Positions 42,160 through 51,472 of a DNA stretch of 62,271 nucleotides are shown piece after piece. The notes below the pieces were generated by a model that saw only the letters and a program-made list of their open reading frames with translations, was not told the origin of the DNA and did no database searches. The number at the start of each line of letters is the position of its first letter. Position 1 is the first letter of the stretch. Made by a program: the position numbers and the translations under genes. The DNA is from Treponema sp. UBA6988 (GTDB taxonomy: Bacteria > Spirochaetota > Spirochaetia > Treponematales > Treponemataceae): the NCBI GenBank assembly GCA_002448445.1, contig DJYC01000065.1, positions 1 through 62,271 of the forward strand, written 5' to 3'.

Positions 42160-43161
42160 CTAGCAGCACTTATTTTTTATTATATTCTTTATTTGTCCAA
42201 ACTTATTTTTCATGAAGTTTTTAAAAGAAAAACTTCCGTTTCGATACTTCAATGCATCATCATATAAAACCCTAAAAAAAGGAAGAAGATTTTCTTCCGA
42301 AAAAACTTTAATTAAAAGCATATAAGACGCACATGCATCATCTGGAAATGTATGAAAACGTATTCTTTGCAACATAAATGAAATTAAATGTTTCTGAGTA
42401 GCATCCATTATCGCTGTGTAATCTAAAACATCATTTTCCTGACAAAAAAGATTAATAGCATGAAGCACAGTTGATATTGATTTACAATTTCTTCTATTAT
42501 CCTCCAAAGAATGCTTCATAGTCGAAACCCCGGTTCCTACAGTATACTTAACAATACAAATTCTAGATTGAATATATTTCTCTGTATAATAAGCTATGCA
42601 AATTGATTCGTATATATCGTCTGCCATATTGATATATATTTTTTTCATTTTAGCAAATGATTTCTTTAGAAATTCAGTTTCATATAACTTATTCCAGATT
42701 GTAGTACAAGAATCAACATTTTTAAAATATTCAATTCGCTTGGAAATCAACCCATTTTCATCAGGATTTACAACAGTATTACCAGGATCCAAAACATAGG
42801 AAAACTCCGCAACATCAAAAGTTTCCTTACAAATTAGCTCATCATATAAAGTTTTGAATGCACCTTCACAAAAAGAATCGTCGCCATCCAGGAAAAGAAT
42901 ATATTTACCATGCGCAGCCTCTACTCCAGAACACCGTGCTACATGAGAAGAAAGATTTTCAGGATGAGCTTGCAAAAAAATATTCTTATATTTAGCTCTG
43001 TATTCATCAATAATATTTCTTGTTCCATCAGTAGAACCGTCATCAACTATTATTAATTCATAATCTGCAAAATCTTGCTTGAGACATGATTCTATAGCCC
43101 TGGAAATATAATTTTCTTGATTAAAGGCCAAAATTATAACTGAAAACACAGGCTGAGTCAT
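42160..43161 (-). CDS. family 2 glycosyltransferase
   Basis: 333 aa GT-A enzyme. Motifs: FSVIILAFNQENYISRAIE, LIIVDDGSTDGTRNIIDEY, and the DXD-type YILFLDGDDSFC. The C-terminal half has no recognised domain and probably defines the acceptor. Its start codon overlaps the stop of the upstream glycosyltransferase (ATGA) and has AGAAGGA upstream, so translation is coupled. Donor and acceptor are unknown. Confidence 0.9.
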   Translation of the reverse strand: MTQPVFSVIILAFNQENYISRAIESCLKQDFADYELIIVDDGSTDGTRNIIDEYRAKYKNIFLQAHPENLSSHVARCSGVEAAHGKYILFLDGDDSFCEGAFKTLYDELICKETFDVAEFSYVLDPGNTVVNPDENGLISKRIEYFKNVDSCTTIWNKLYETEFLKKSFAKMKKIYINMADDIYESICIAYYTEKYIQSRICIVKYTVGTGVSTMKHSLEDNRRNCKSISTVLHAINLFCQENDVLDYTAIMDATQKHLISFMLQRIRFHTFPDDACASYMLLIKVFSEENLLPFFRVLYDDALKYRNGSFSFKNFMKNKFGQIKNIIKNKCC

Positions 43162-43949
43162 TTTTTTAATATCCTTCTGGCAATTAAAATTAAAATTGGC
43201 GGAACAAAAAGCTTCAATACCTTCTTGAACAAATTTGGTTTTGTTACAACTATATTATGCCTTTCCTGTACCAATTTGATTTCTTTCTTGTGCAACGGGG
43301 TCATGGTTGCACTAATTCCTGTTTCATCATATTCAGCTATTATCAATGGTACATGGTAAAAAATACATCCTTTATCTTTCAATCTTAAAGCATAATCCCA
43401 ATCTGCAGCAATTTTAAAACTCTCATCATAAAAACCATACTTTTCATGAAAAATCCGTGGGGAAAAAAAACCCTGATGAGGAAACATTCCAGCATCCAAT
43501 CTTTTGGCAGAATGACACGAAGTCCATGTATACTCATTATCCGCGTAACAATCAATCGCTCCATAAACAACTTCATTTTCATGAGAATGCAAAACATCAG
43601 AAACAGGATTTAAAACATTATTGACCAATGCATCTCCGGAATTAAGCATATAAACCCATTCTCCGCTTGCATGACGTATTCCCTTATTCATTGCATTATA
43701 AATTCCCGAATCTTTTTCACTGCACCAATATGCAACATGTTTTTTAAAATCATCTCTGCTAGAATATGCTTCAATTAATTCTTTGCTTCCGTCAGAACTG
43801 CCACCATCTACTATTATATACTCGTAATCTTGAAAAGACTGATTCAATACAGAATCCATTGTTTTTTGGAGTCCATTTTTATTGTTAAAGTTTATTGTGA
43901 TTATAGAAATAAATATAGAATCACTATCTTTTACATACATAGGCAGCAT
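43158..43949 (-). CDS. family 2 glycosyltransferase (WcaA-like)
   Basis: 263 aa. Motifs: ISIITINFNNKNGLQKTMD, YIIVDGGSSDGSKELIEAY, and WVYMLNSGDALVN, the short pattern of colanic-acid-type glycosyltransferases. FFSPRIFHEKYGFYDESF is a conserved acceptor segment. The ATG at 43949 has AGAAGG upstream. It lies between the fucosyltransferase-like gene and another GT2 gene, with a coupled overlap to the latter. Confidence 0.9.
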   Translation of the reverse strand: MLPMYVKDSDSIFISIITINFNNKNGLQKTMDSVLNQSFQDYEYIIVDGGSSDGSKELIEAYSSRDDFKKHVAYWCSEKDSGIYNAMNKGIRHASGEWVYMLNSGDALVNNVLNPVSDVLHSHENEVVYGAIDCYADNEYTWTSCHSAKRLDAGMFPHQGFFSPRIFHEKYGFYDESFKIAADWDYALRLKDKGCIFYHVPLIIAEYDETGISATMTPLHKKEIKLVQERHNIVVTKPNLFKKVLKLFVPPILILIARRILKK

Positions 43950-43957
43950 AATACCTT

Positions 43958-44743
43958 CTATCCATTTATTATCTTAAAATCATCCAATGAAAAAGTTGCA
44001 TCTTTTGTTTGCATGTATAACAAAGGAACTTCTCCGATATAAGATGCCCATCCTGTAAAAGTACTGGGTGGGCCTATTAGATAATCGCATTTTGACATTA
44101 TATACTGATCAATATACCACTTTTCTTTTGATAAAACAAGATTTTCTCTTTTAGGAATTGAAATTGATTCATTTGAGAAAAGAATAAATTTACAAACAAT
44201 ATTCTTTTCCTTTATTTTTTCTTCCATGTGGCTAATGTATTCAAGAAAAACACTGTCTTCAAAATAATATCGTCCATCTTCCCATGTTTTATAATCACCT
44301 CTGCGCAAATGAATTCCAACCAGAACCTCATTATTTTTTTTGGATAATACATCTTGAACAAAAGTATTCGTCGAATAATAACTTGGGCAAAGCAAATAGC
44401 GGTTTTGAAAGTATTTCCGATATTTCAAAGTTAAATCATGCCTTCTAAAATACCATCCACCAACAAATGAAATTTTCTGCCTATTCAGTCTATCGACCAA
44501 GCTGCTTTGGCTATCTTCTTTATCGAAATCAACGACTCTTATCAGTTTTCTTAGAGGTTTACGAATCAAAAAAAATCTGAAAATTCTTGCAAAGACATTC
44601 TTTTTCTGACCATAAAGCTCTTTCATGTCTTCAAAACAAAGATTCAAAAATTTATGATTGTATTCCTTGCAATATGCTTCAAAATGAATAGTTTGAAATA
44701 ATCTGTTGCTGTGATTACCACTTTCATATAATAAACATATCAT
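43958..44743 (-). CDS. GT11-like alpha-1,2-fucosyltransferase family protein
   Basis: 261 aa. The key motif is VGIHLRRGDY (HxRRxD), diagnostic of alpha-1,2- and alpha-1,6-fucosyltransferase-type GT-B enzymes. It also has an N-terminal GNHSNRLFQTIHFEAYC and a C-terminal CDYLIGPPSTFTGWASY, which fit GT11. It probably transfers a deoxyhexose from a nucleotide sugar. Substrate identity is an inference. The ATG at 44743 has AGGAG upstream. Confidence 0.8.
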   Translation of the reverse strand: MICLLYESGNHSNRLFQTIHFEAYCKEYNHKFLNLCFEDMKELYGQKKNVFARIFRFFLIRKPLRKLIRVVDFDKEDSQSSLVDRLNRQKISFVGGWYFRRHDLTLKYRKYFQNRYLLCPSYYSTNTFVQDVLSKKNNEVLVGIHLRRGDYKTWEDGRYYFEDSVFLEYISHMEEKIKEKNIVCKFILFSNESISIPKRENLVLSKEKWYIDQYIMSKCDYLIGPPSTFTGWASYIGEVPLLYMQTKDATFSLDDFKIING

Positions 44744-44822
44744 TTTACTTATCTCCTAAAACAATATGATTATACAAAATTTTGAGCAGATAGTGAAGTA
44801 GACATAACACCTCAGCATTTTT

Positions 44823-46115
44823 TTATTTCCCCACTAGAGAAATCACAAATTTTGAACATAACTCGAGATATGCACTTATTGTTTTCTCTTCATCAAAGTC
44901 ACGAACAGATTTTTCAATGCAGTTTTTGGAAAGCCCTGTTTGATTTTTAATACACCATTCTACACCTTCGGTAAGTTCTTCTGCTTTATAGGGAGTTGCA
45001 AGATATCCGGTCTGTTTATGAACTACAATGTCACTTGTGCCGCCTACATCAAAGGCAACAACAGGAACACCGCAGCAAATTGATTCAAGGCAGGTGGTAG
45101 GCAAATTTTCTATAAGAGACGGATTTATCACGCAATCACATGCAGAATAAAGGCAAGCAAGTATATTCGGATTTGAAATATAACCAGACGCAAAAAACTG
45201 GATAGAAACCTTACTTGTAAAAGATTCTCCAGCTGGTCCGAAAATGACCAAGAAATATTTTTCTGGATTCTTGAGTTTGCTCAGTGCTTCCAAAAGATAA
45301 TAGCTTCCCTTCATTGATTTTGGATTATCAATATCGTAAGCAGCTCCGAATCCAAGAATTATTTTATCATCTGGAATGCTGAAAAGTTTTTTTACGGCAA
45401 GCTTGTCTTTTGGGTAAAAAACAGAATGGTCAATAATATTTGGAATTACCTTGCATTCGCAGTGACCGAACAAGGCGCTAGACTTTAAGACATCGTGTTC
45501 CCAGTTACTCGGAGCAGTAAACAAAATATTTTTATTGCCTAGATACTTTTTCTTTTGTTTCCATACTTTGCGGCACAAATCTATACCTTTTGTTGTCTTT
45601 GGCTTGTTGATTCTAAAATATCCTTCACGCCAGCGAACATCTTTTTCCAAAACATTCGGATGATGCTCAGCACCGCAACAAGGCCATGAATCATGCATCG
45701 TCCAGACAATTGGCTTTTTGATTTTTGCAATGTCTTTATTGCAGATTACCCCACTAATCCAGTGAAGGTTTACAACATCAAAGTCGGAATTGTTTATCCA
45801 TTTGATATCTGTTTCGGAATGAAAATTTGTTGTGTGAAAAATGCCGTTGGTCGTGTGAAATGCAAAAGGATGTGGAAGACGTTTTGTTATTCGTGTAAAA
45901 ACTTCACCTGTAACACTTTTTACTTTACGAGCAATTTTAAAAGCTAAACAATGTTTCTTTTTGGGAAGGGTTATTACATACGGATTTGCAGATTGCTTTT
46001 CCTGCACTCCAAGACGAGCATAAAAACCATGTTCATTCAAGGCTGTAACAAGACGAAGTGCTGCCATTGCAGCACCACCACCAGCATCGGTAAAGTTTAT
46101 GAGAAGGACTTTCAC
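44823..46115 (-). CDS. family 4 glycosyltransferase
   Basis: 430 aa GT-B enzyme. The N-terminal GGGAAMAALRLVTAL is followed by IVWTMHDSWPCCGAEHH, typical of colanic-acid WcaC-like enzymes. The C-terminal donor domain has INPSLIENLPTTCLESICCGVPVVAFDVGG, with the E-x7-E pair (ENLPTTCLE). Start is a GTG at 46115 with AGGA upstream. It stands 12 nt after the fusion gene and is probably co-transcribed. Confidence 0.9.
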   Translation of the reverse strand: MKVLLINFTDAGGGAAMAALRLVTALNEHGFYARLGVQEKQSANPYVITLPKKKHCLAFKIARKVKSVTGEVFTRITKRLPHPFAFHTTNGIFHTTNFHSETDIKWINNSDFDVVNLHWISGVICNKDIAKIKKPIVWTMHDSWPCCGAEHHPNVLEKDVRWREGYFRINKPKTTKGIDLCRKVWKQKKKYLGNKNILFTAPSNWEHDVLKSSALFGHCECKVIPNIIDHSVFYPKDKLAVKKLFSIPDDKIILGFGAAYDIDNPKSMKGSYYLLEALSKLKNPEKYFLVIFGPAGESFTSKVSIQFFASGYISNPNILACLYSACDCVINPSLIENLPTTCLESICCGVPVVAFDVGGTSDIVVHKQTGYLATPYKAEELTEGVEWCIKNQTGLSKNCIEKSVRDFDEEKTISAYLELCSKFVISLVGK

Positions 46116-46127
46116 TCTACATTATTC

Positions 46128-48533
46128 CTATTTCTTTATTATAAACTCATTTATAACTTCCTCATCAAAAGCAAAATGTATAATTTTTCTCGGAAGCGAT
46201 TTTTTTAATTCTTGAATCTCAAAAAGATTACAATCATCTAAAGATAATTTGTACACTATCTCTGCAACGATATCAAGAGCTTTATCATTCCAATCATAAC
46301 GAGAGATTTCTTGAGTACCCAACCGAATTCCAAAACCATTGAAAAGCCTTTTCTCTTTTTTATTTAGTGTAACTTTACATTTATAAGCATTATCGTAAAT
46401 TGTATTCATAAGTAATTTTGTTGTACGTATAAAGATTTGATGAGTTTGGGATATTACCCCATTAAAACTTGCAATATCAAAACCATAAGTACGCAATTTT
46501 TCCCCTAGATAATTTGAACAATGAATCATTTGACTCATATAGTCTTTACCAAATTTTTCAAATTCAATTAGCGAATACAAAAGAGAAATCTTTTGATGCA
46601 TTTGTGAATGTCTTAAATATTTTGGATTTATTTCAGTTTCCATTTTATCATGAAGATATTTCTCGTTTGTCATAATAAGTCCTGATGCAGGACCAGGAAA
46701 TGTTTTATGCGTTCCACCGAACATAATTAAATTTTTCTTTGTTTTTAGTGGATTCGAGCAAAGGCCAGCAGCAATCAGCCCCATTAATTGTGAACAATCC
46801 CACATAAGTACACATTCAGTAGTATCGATTTTCTCAACATCAAGAGGTTTAATTATATCTGAAGGTGCAAGTAAAATATAATTAATATTCTCTTCCTTAA
46901 TAGTTTTATTTAATTTCTCGTAATCAAGATCAAAACTTGGCAAATTATAAGGGGCTTCATATACTTTAATACCAAGCCTTTCCACCACAGGTGCAACTGA
47001 TGCATGACCGCCAAATTCTTTTCCAAGAATCATCATTTTTTCACCAGCTTTACAAACCGTTTTTGTAATCATATCTATACAATGCATTCCTGTAAAAGGT
47101 CGCGGATCGGTATATTTTGCTCCAAAAATACGTTCGCATGTTTCAGATATCATCTGATAGAATGGATATAATTTTTCACATCCAATAAAATTATCATTCA
47201 TATTGAATGAATAAGTGTTATTCATAATATAACGTTCTTGAAAACCAAGAGTTAGAGGCAGATTAGTGAATTTAGAACAAACATTTTCTGCAGCACACAA
47301 AGGAACAGTTTCTTTATGATAATTAATAAAATCAGTTTGAGCTTTTTTTAATTTTGCAAGTTCTTTCTCTGTATCAACTTCATAATAACTTCGAATTAAA
47401 ATATTTTTATCCATTTTGAATAATTTAACCAAATCATATTCATGTTGATCATGACATTGATAATAAACTCGCCCTAAATACTGTATTTTTTCATTGTTAT
47501 CTGGATTTATATCACAAATATACCAATTATCTTTATAGAAAAATTTAAACAATGAATACTTTATTCTTTTCAAAGATTCAAGATGTATAATTTCACTTTC
47601 TTCTGCACCAAGTCGATAACAAATATTTTTCAATATTTCAGAACCCGAATTATTAATGTACTTTTTATCAAACTCCCTAAGCTCCTCTAAAGAATCAAAT
47701 TCATATATTACATCAGATGGACAATGCTTTGCATACATATACAATTCAGAAAGGTGTTCATCTTGAATATCTGCCCAAAATTTACTTTCGGTTTCCGGTA
47801 AATCAAATTCCTCTTTTATGTATTCAATCATTTTTTTTGAGAATCTTTCTGAAAAGAATGCATATCCCAAAGTGACCCAAATATCACAACATTTATCACC
47901 ATACATTGTCTGTAAAATTCTATCATCTTCATCAGTAATTATTCCACGCTCAGCTGTTTTACCCGGAATATAAATTGTACAGTAATAAGAATCATAAGCA
48001 TATGTTTGAAATATATTTTCAGTAAAGTATAAATCTGAAGATGTAATAATTGTATTTTTTAGATATTTTCTAGCAGCAAAAACACTTGCATGATTGTTTC
48101 TATTCTCAAAATCATCAGTTTCCACAAGAATAATATTATATTTCTCAACTAAATAATAAAATTTCTCTTTCATATAACCGACAACAATTATAATTTCTTC
48201 AATTCCCTTTTCTCTAAGTTGTTTTATCTGTCGTTCAATAAGAGGTTCTCCATTAACAGAAAGAAGTCCTTTAGGCTTTTCATAATTTAACGGAACAAAT
48301 CTTGTTGACATTCCTGCCGCTAATATTATTGCATTTTCAATTTTATGTTTTTTCAACTCAGAAAAAGCTTTATCGGTCAATTTGTTCTGATTGATATATT
48401 TATCAGAAACTAATTTTCGATAATCAGATTGAATAGTTTTTTCATCTTTAAAAAGTTTTAGAGCCAATTGTTCATTAGAAAGATAATTATTTTCTTTCAG
48501 TTCAATAAGAATATCAAATTGTGTCTTAGTCAT
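46128..48533 (-). CDS. fusion: winged HTH + LicC-like cytidylyltransferase + SHMT-like PLP domain
   Basis: 801 aa in three main parts. Residues 1-60 form a winged helix-turn-helix. Residues 66-295 form a LicC-like nucleotidyltransferase (AIILAAGMSTRF, EKPKGLLSVNGEPLIE, SSDLYF). Residues 300-390 recall the N-lobe of a LicA-type choline kinase but lack the kinase core. Residues 405-765 form a serine hydroxymethyltransferase-like PLP domain (PFTGMH, EFGGHAS, WDCSQLMGLIAAG, and THKTFPGP with Lys610 as probable Schiff base). Gln582 replaces the usual SHMT His. With LicD next to it, it probably makes and activates an amino-alcohol-type headgroup as a CDP derivative. This is inferred. Confidence 0.8.
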   Translation of the reverse strand: MTKTQFDILIELKENNYLSNEQLALKLFKDEKTIQSDYRKLVSDKYINQNKLTDKAFSELKKHKIENAIILAAGMSTRFVPLNYEKPKGLLSVNGEPLIERQIKQLREKGIEEIIIVVGYMKEKFYYLVEKYNIILVETDDFENRNNHASVFAARKYLKNTIITSSDLYFTENIFQTYAYDSYYCTIYIPGKTAERGIITDEDDRILQTMYGDKCCDIWVTLGYAFFSERFSKKMIEYIKEEFDLPETESKFWADIQDEHLSELYMYAKHCPSDVIYEFDSLEELREFDKKYINNSGSEILKNICYRLGAEESEIIHLESLKRIKYSLFKFFYKDNWYICDINPDNNEKIQYLGRVYYQCHDQHEYDLVKLFKMDKNILIRSYYEVDTEKELAKLKKAQTDFINYHKETVPLCAAENVCSKFTNLPLTLGFQERYIMNNTYSFNMNDNFIGCEKLYPFYQMISETCERIFGAKYTDPRPFTGMHCIDMITKTVCKAGEKMMILGKEFGGHASVAPVVERLGIKVYEAPYNLPSFDLDYEKLNKTIKEENINYILLAPSDIIKPLDVEKIDTTECVLMWDCSQLMGLIAAGLCSNPLKTKKNLIMFGGTHKTFPGPASGLIMTNEKYLHDKMETEINPKYLRHSQMHQKISLLYSLIEFEKFGKDYMSQMIHCSNYLGEKLRTYGFDIASFNGVISQTHQIFIRTTKLLMNTIYDNAYKCKVTLNKKEKRLFNGFGIRLGTQEISRYDWNDKALDIVAEIVYKLSLDDCNLFEIQELKKSLPRKIIHFAFDEEVINEFIIKK

Positions 48534-48537
48534 TTTT

Positions 48538-49347
48538 TCACCTATAATAAATCACTATATTGTGTGTTGATTTTCGTTTACTCACTGGAGGAGGTATCAT
48601 ATACTCCGTTCCATAAGATATACTTAGAATCTTATCATAATTCTGTGGAATAATGAATATATCATCTTCAAATTGTTTATTTATAGGCTTATAACAGTCC
48701 TTTTTTACTGCACGGCAATTAGATTGATTGTAGTACATAATACTGTTGCAACCTATATTTTCGGCTGAATTATAATCGATTGAACTAGCAAAATTTTGAA
48801 CTTTCAAAGCTTTTTTTCTAGCAAGAATATGACGGGCCAAGAAAATTCTAAAATTCCTTTTTATATTAAAAATATTTTTTGTATATCTCGAGAATGCCAT
48901 TGCTATTTCAGAAGCATAATCATTGAAATTTGAAACCAATTTATTATAATGAGCGAAAATATCGGAAGAAGGATATCCGTCCAAAGGAAAAACATCAACA
49001 CTCAGACCTTGATTAAATAGATATACTCCTAGCTCAATCTTTTTTGTTCGACGATCATATACTTTAGCAAAAGAAAATGGATATTTTTTTGAATTATACA
49101 GAGACGCTACATAAAAATTCTCAGAAGCATAGTTATTATATTCTTTACAAAAAATTTCATAATCAGGCCGAGGCATAGCTATATCAATATCATCATCCCA
49201 AGGGATAAAACCGTTATGACGAATAGCTCCTAATAGAGTCCCTGAATCAAGAAAATATGAAAGATTTAATTTTTGACACACAAATTTTATGTCTTTGAGT
49301 ATAAGAAGAGATATTCGCTTCATTTCATCATCTGTTAATTTTCGCAT
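48538..49347 (-). CDS. licD: LicD-family phosphotransferase
   Basis: 269 aa from ATG 49347, which has a strong AAGGAG 6 nt upstream. The frame extends upstream to 49410. LicD transfers phosphocholine or a similar group from a CDP donor to a glycan. The motif is SGTLLGAIRHNGFIPWDDDID with the conserved Asp cluster (51-55), then DIAMPRPDYEIF. It overlaps the preceding GT2 gene by 13 nt and ends 4 nt before the fusion gene. That order makes the fusion protein its probable donor enzyme. Confidence 0.9.
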   Translation of the reverse strand: MRKLTDDEMKRISLLILKDIKFVCQKLNLSYFLDSGTLLGAIRHNGFIPWDDDIDIAMPRPDYEIFCKEYNNYASENFYVASLYNSKKYPFSFAKVYDRRTKKIELGVYLFNQGLSVDVFPLDGYPSSDIFAHYNKLVSNFNDYASEIAMAFSRYTKNIFNIKRNFRIFLARHILARKKALKVQNFASSIDYNSAENIGCNSIMYYNQSNCRAVKKDCYKPINKQFEDDIFIIPQNYDKILSISYGTEYMIPPPVSKRKSTHNIVIYYR

Positions 49348-50330
49348 TTTGTTCTCCTTACAATACTTTTCGTTCCCATTAAAATACCAGCTGGAACAAA
49401 AAAATGGCAAATCGATTTAAAAAAATATTTCAACTTTATAAAAAAAATATTTTTGATTTTGTATTCTTTTAATAAATTTTTATATTCAATTGTTAGAGAG
49501 TGTTTATTATTTACGGATTTCTTTTTTGAGCAGAATAATTTGAAAATAGTCTGTCTTAAATCAGGTACTTCATAATCTATACTATATTTTTTTGAAAAAT
49601 ATTTTCTAATTTCCGAACTACCTATTGAAAATAAAATATTTTTTCTTAAACTATCTGAATGTGATAGAGATTCTTTTAAAAGCCTATAAACAGCAAGAGA
49701 TTGATTCATAAAAAAAATATTTTTTGCTTCAAAAACAGTATATAACAAAAAAGGAAGATCTTCCATAATCCAATTCTGGTGAATTGGATTAACATCTATC
49801 ATGTATTTAGAAAAGAAGTCTCTTCGTGTACATATTGTAAGAGCAGGAATATTATTTCCTTTATAGAACAAGTCTTTATAATCAGCATAGTGTCCTCCAA
49901 TAAAATCGGAACAATTTATATTTGAAACATCTAAAATACGTGCTAGACTATAACAAACATCAAAATCGAGATTTCTCTCCATAAATGATATCTGCTTCTC
50001 AACTTTTCCAGGAAGCCAATAATCATCTCCTCCACAACCCATTAAATACTTCCCCTTTGCTCGTGCAACAGTAGCATAGTAATTTGACATTGCTCCAAGA
50101 TTTTTCTCGTTATAAACAGGCTTAACAATATCTGGGTATTTTTTCTCAAACTCTCTGATTATATCTTGCGTTCCATCTGTAGAGCAGTCATCACTTACGA
50201 GAATTTCGTATTTATAATTATGCTCTTGATCAAGTATACTTTGCAAAGATTGCGCTATATACTCTTTTTGATTGTATGTCGTTATTTCAACAGAGAACAT
50301 TATATCTTCTGAATTCTCTTTGCTTACCAT
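49335..50330 (-). CDS. family 2 glycosyltransferase
   Basis: 331 aa. Motifs: FSVEITTYNQKEYIAQSL, ILVSDDCSTDGTQDIIREF, and YLMGCGGDDYWLPGK. The C-terminal half is helical with no recognised domain. The first ATG (50330) overlaps the fdtB stop by 7 nt. ATG 50300 (MFSVEITT, with AGAAGA upstream) is the start usual for the family. It sits between fdtB and licD in one run. Confidence 0.88.
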   Translation of the reverse strand: MVSKENSEDIMFSVEITTYNQKEYIAQSLQSILDQEHNYKYEILVSDDCSTDGTQDIIREFEKKYPDIVKPVYNEKNLGAMSNYYATVARAKGKYLMGCGGDDYWLPGKVEKQISFMERNLDFDVCYSLARILDVSNINCSDFIGGHYADYKDLFYKGNNIPALTICTRRDFFSKYMIDVNPIHQNWIMEDLPFLLYTVFEAKNIFFMNQSLAVYRLLKESLSHSDSLRKNILFSIGSSEIRKYFSKKYSIDYEVPDLRQTIFKLFCSKKKSVNNKHSLTIEYKNLLKEYKIKNIFFIKLKYFFKSICHFFVPAGILMGTKSIVRRTKCEN

Positions 50331-51424
50331 TTATTAACAACCCCCATCACATATTCTACCTGCTCATCTGTCAAGCAAGGACTCATCGGAAAGCTCAGTT
50401 CCTGTGCATGAATCTTCTCTGTAACAGGCAGACTCATGTTGTTCCATTCCTTATAACATTCCTGCTTGTGCGGAGGAATTGGATAGTGAATGTTCGTACC
50501 TATTCCTTTTGATTCAAGGTATTTCTGAAGTTCATCACGCTGCTCACAAAGTATCGGAAAAATATGGAACACATGCTGATCCCAGTCCGCAACTTTTGGC
50601 AGAATTATTTTAGGATTTTTGATTCCGTCAATATATTTTTTTGCAACAGCTTTTCTCAGTGCAACATCTTCATCAAGATGTTTTAGTTTAACATCTAGAA
50701 TTGCAGCTTGCATCTCGTCCAGGCGACTGTTTCGTCCACAATACTGGAACACATATTTCCTTTGGCTTCCGTAATTAGCAAGGCTCCTTATTGCTTTTGC
50801 AAGAACTTCATCATTTGTAGTTACAGCACCAGCATCGCCTAGCGCACCGAGATTTTTACCGGGATAAAAGCTATGTCCGGAAGCATCACCGAGCGCACCA
50901 GTCTTTGTTCCATTGAACATACAACCATGAGCTTGGGCATTGTCCTCTATCAGTTTTAGATTGTGCTTTTTACACAACTTGCCTATTTTATCTGTATATG
51001 CGCACTGCCCGTAAAGATGAACAATTGTAATTGCCTTTGTTTTTGAAGTAATTCGCGCTTCAATCAAACTGTCATCAATCTGCAGGGTGTTGATATTAGG
51101 CTCTACAAGGACAGGGATAAGTCCGTTTTCTGTAATCGCGAGAATAGTTGCTATGTATGTATTAGCAGGAACAATGACCTCGTCTCCTGGCTTCATCACA
51201 CCAAGTTCAATGTACGCCCGAAAAATCCACACAAGCGCATCAAGTCCATTAGCACAACCCACACAATATTTTGTACCTATGTATTTTGCGTAATCAGCCT
51301 CAAACCTTTTATTCTCTTCTCCTTGAAGATACCAGCCACTATCAATTACTCTAAGGGCTGCTTCGTGGATTTCATCTTTGTACTTTTCCGTTACATCTTT
51401 TAAACTTAAAAATGGTACCTGCAT
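50324..51424 (-). CDS. fdtB: dTDP-3-amino-3,6-dideoxyhexose transaminase (FdtB/QdtB-like)
   Basis: 366 aa DegT/DnrJ/EryC1 aminotransferase. It has VPANTYIATILAI, EDNAQAHGC, and the Schiff-base lysine in HSFYPGKNLGALGDAGAV, the pattern of FdtB and QdtB. These convert the 3-keto sugar from FdtA to a 3-amino sugar. Its first 239 bp are repeated inverted at 61617-61855. The promoter at 51431-51459 predicts a leaderless mRNA. It overlaps the next GT2 gene by 7 nt. FdtB and QdtB cannot be told apart from sequence. Confidence 0.88.
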   Translation of the reverse strand: MQVPFLSLKDVTEKYKDEIHEAALRVIDSGWYLQGEENKRFEADYAKYIGTKYCVGCANGLDALVWIFRAYIELGVMKPGDEVIVPANTYIATILAITENGLIPVLVEPNINTLQIDDSLIEARITSKTKAITIVHLYGQCAYTDKIGKLCKKHNLKLIEDNAQAHGCMFNGTKTGALGDASGHSFYPGKNLGALGDAGAVTTNDEVLAKAIRSLANYGSQRKYVFQYCGRNSRLDEMQAAILDVKLKHLDEDVALRKAVAKKYIDGIKNPKIILPKVADWDQHVFHIFPILCEQRDELQKYLESKGIGTNIHYPIPPHKQECYKEWNNMSLPVTEKIHAQELSFPMSPCLTDEQVEYVMGVVNKW

Positions 51425-51430
51425 AAAAGT

Positions 51431-51459
51431 ATTATACCGTAAATGCTATAAATTTTCAA
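51431..51459 (-). promoter_or_regulatory. promoter of fdtB, leaderless geometry
   Basis: Minus-strand -35 TTGAAA (51459-51454), spacer of 17, -10 TATAAT (51436-51431), then 6 nt to the ATG (51424). The predicted start coincides with the ATG. No Shine-Dalgarno exists. Confidence 0.7.
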
Positions 51460-51472
51460 TACAAGCAAAACC

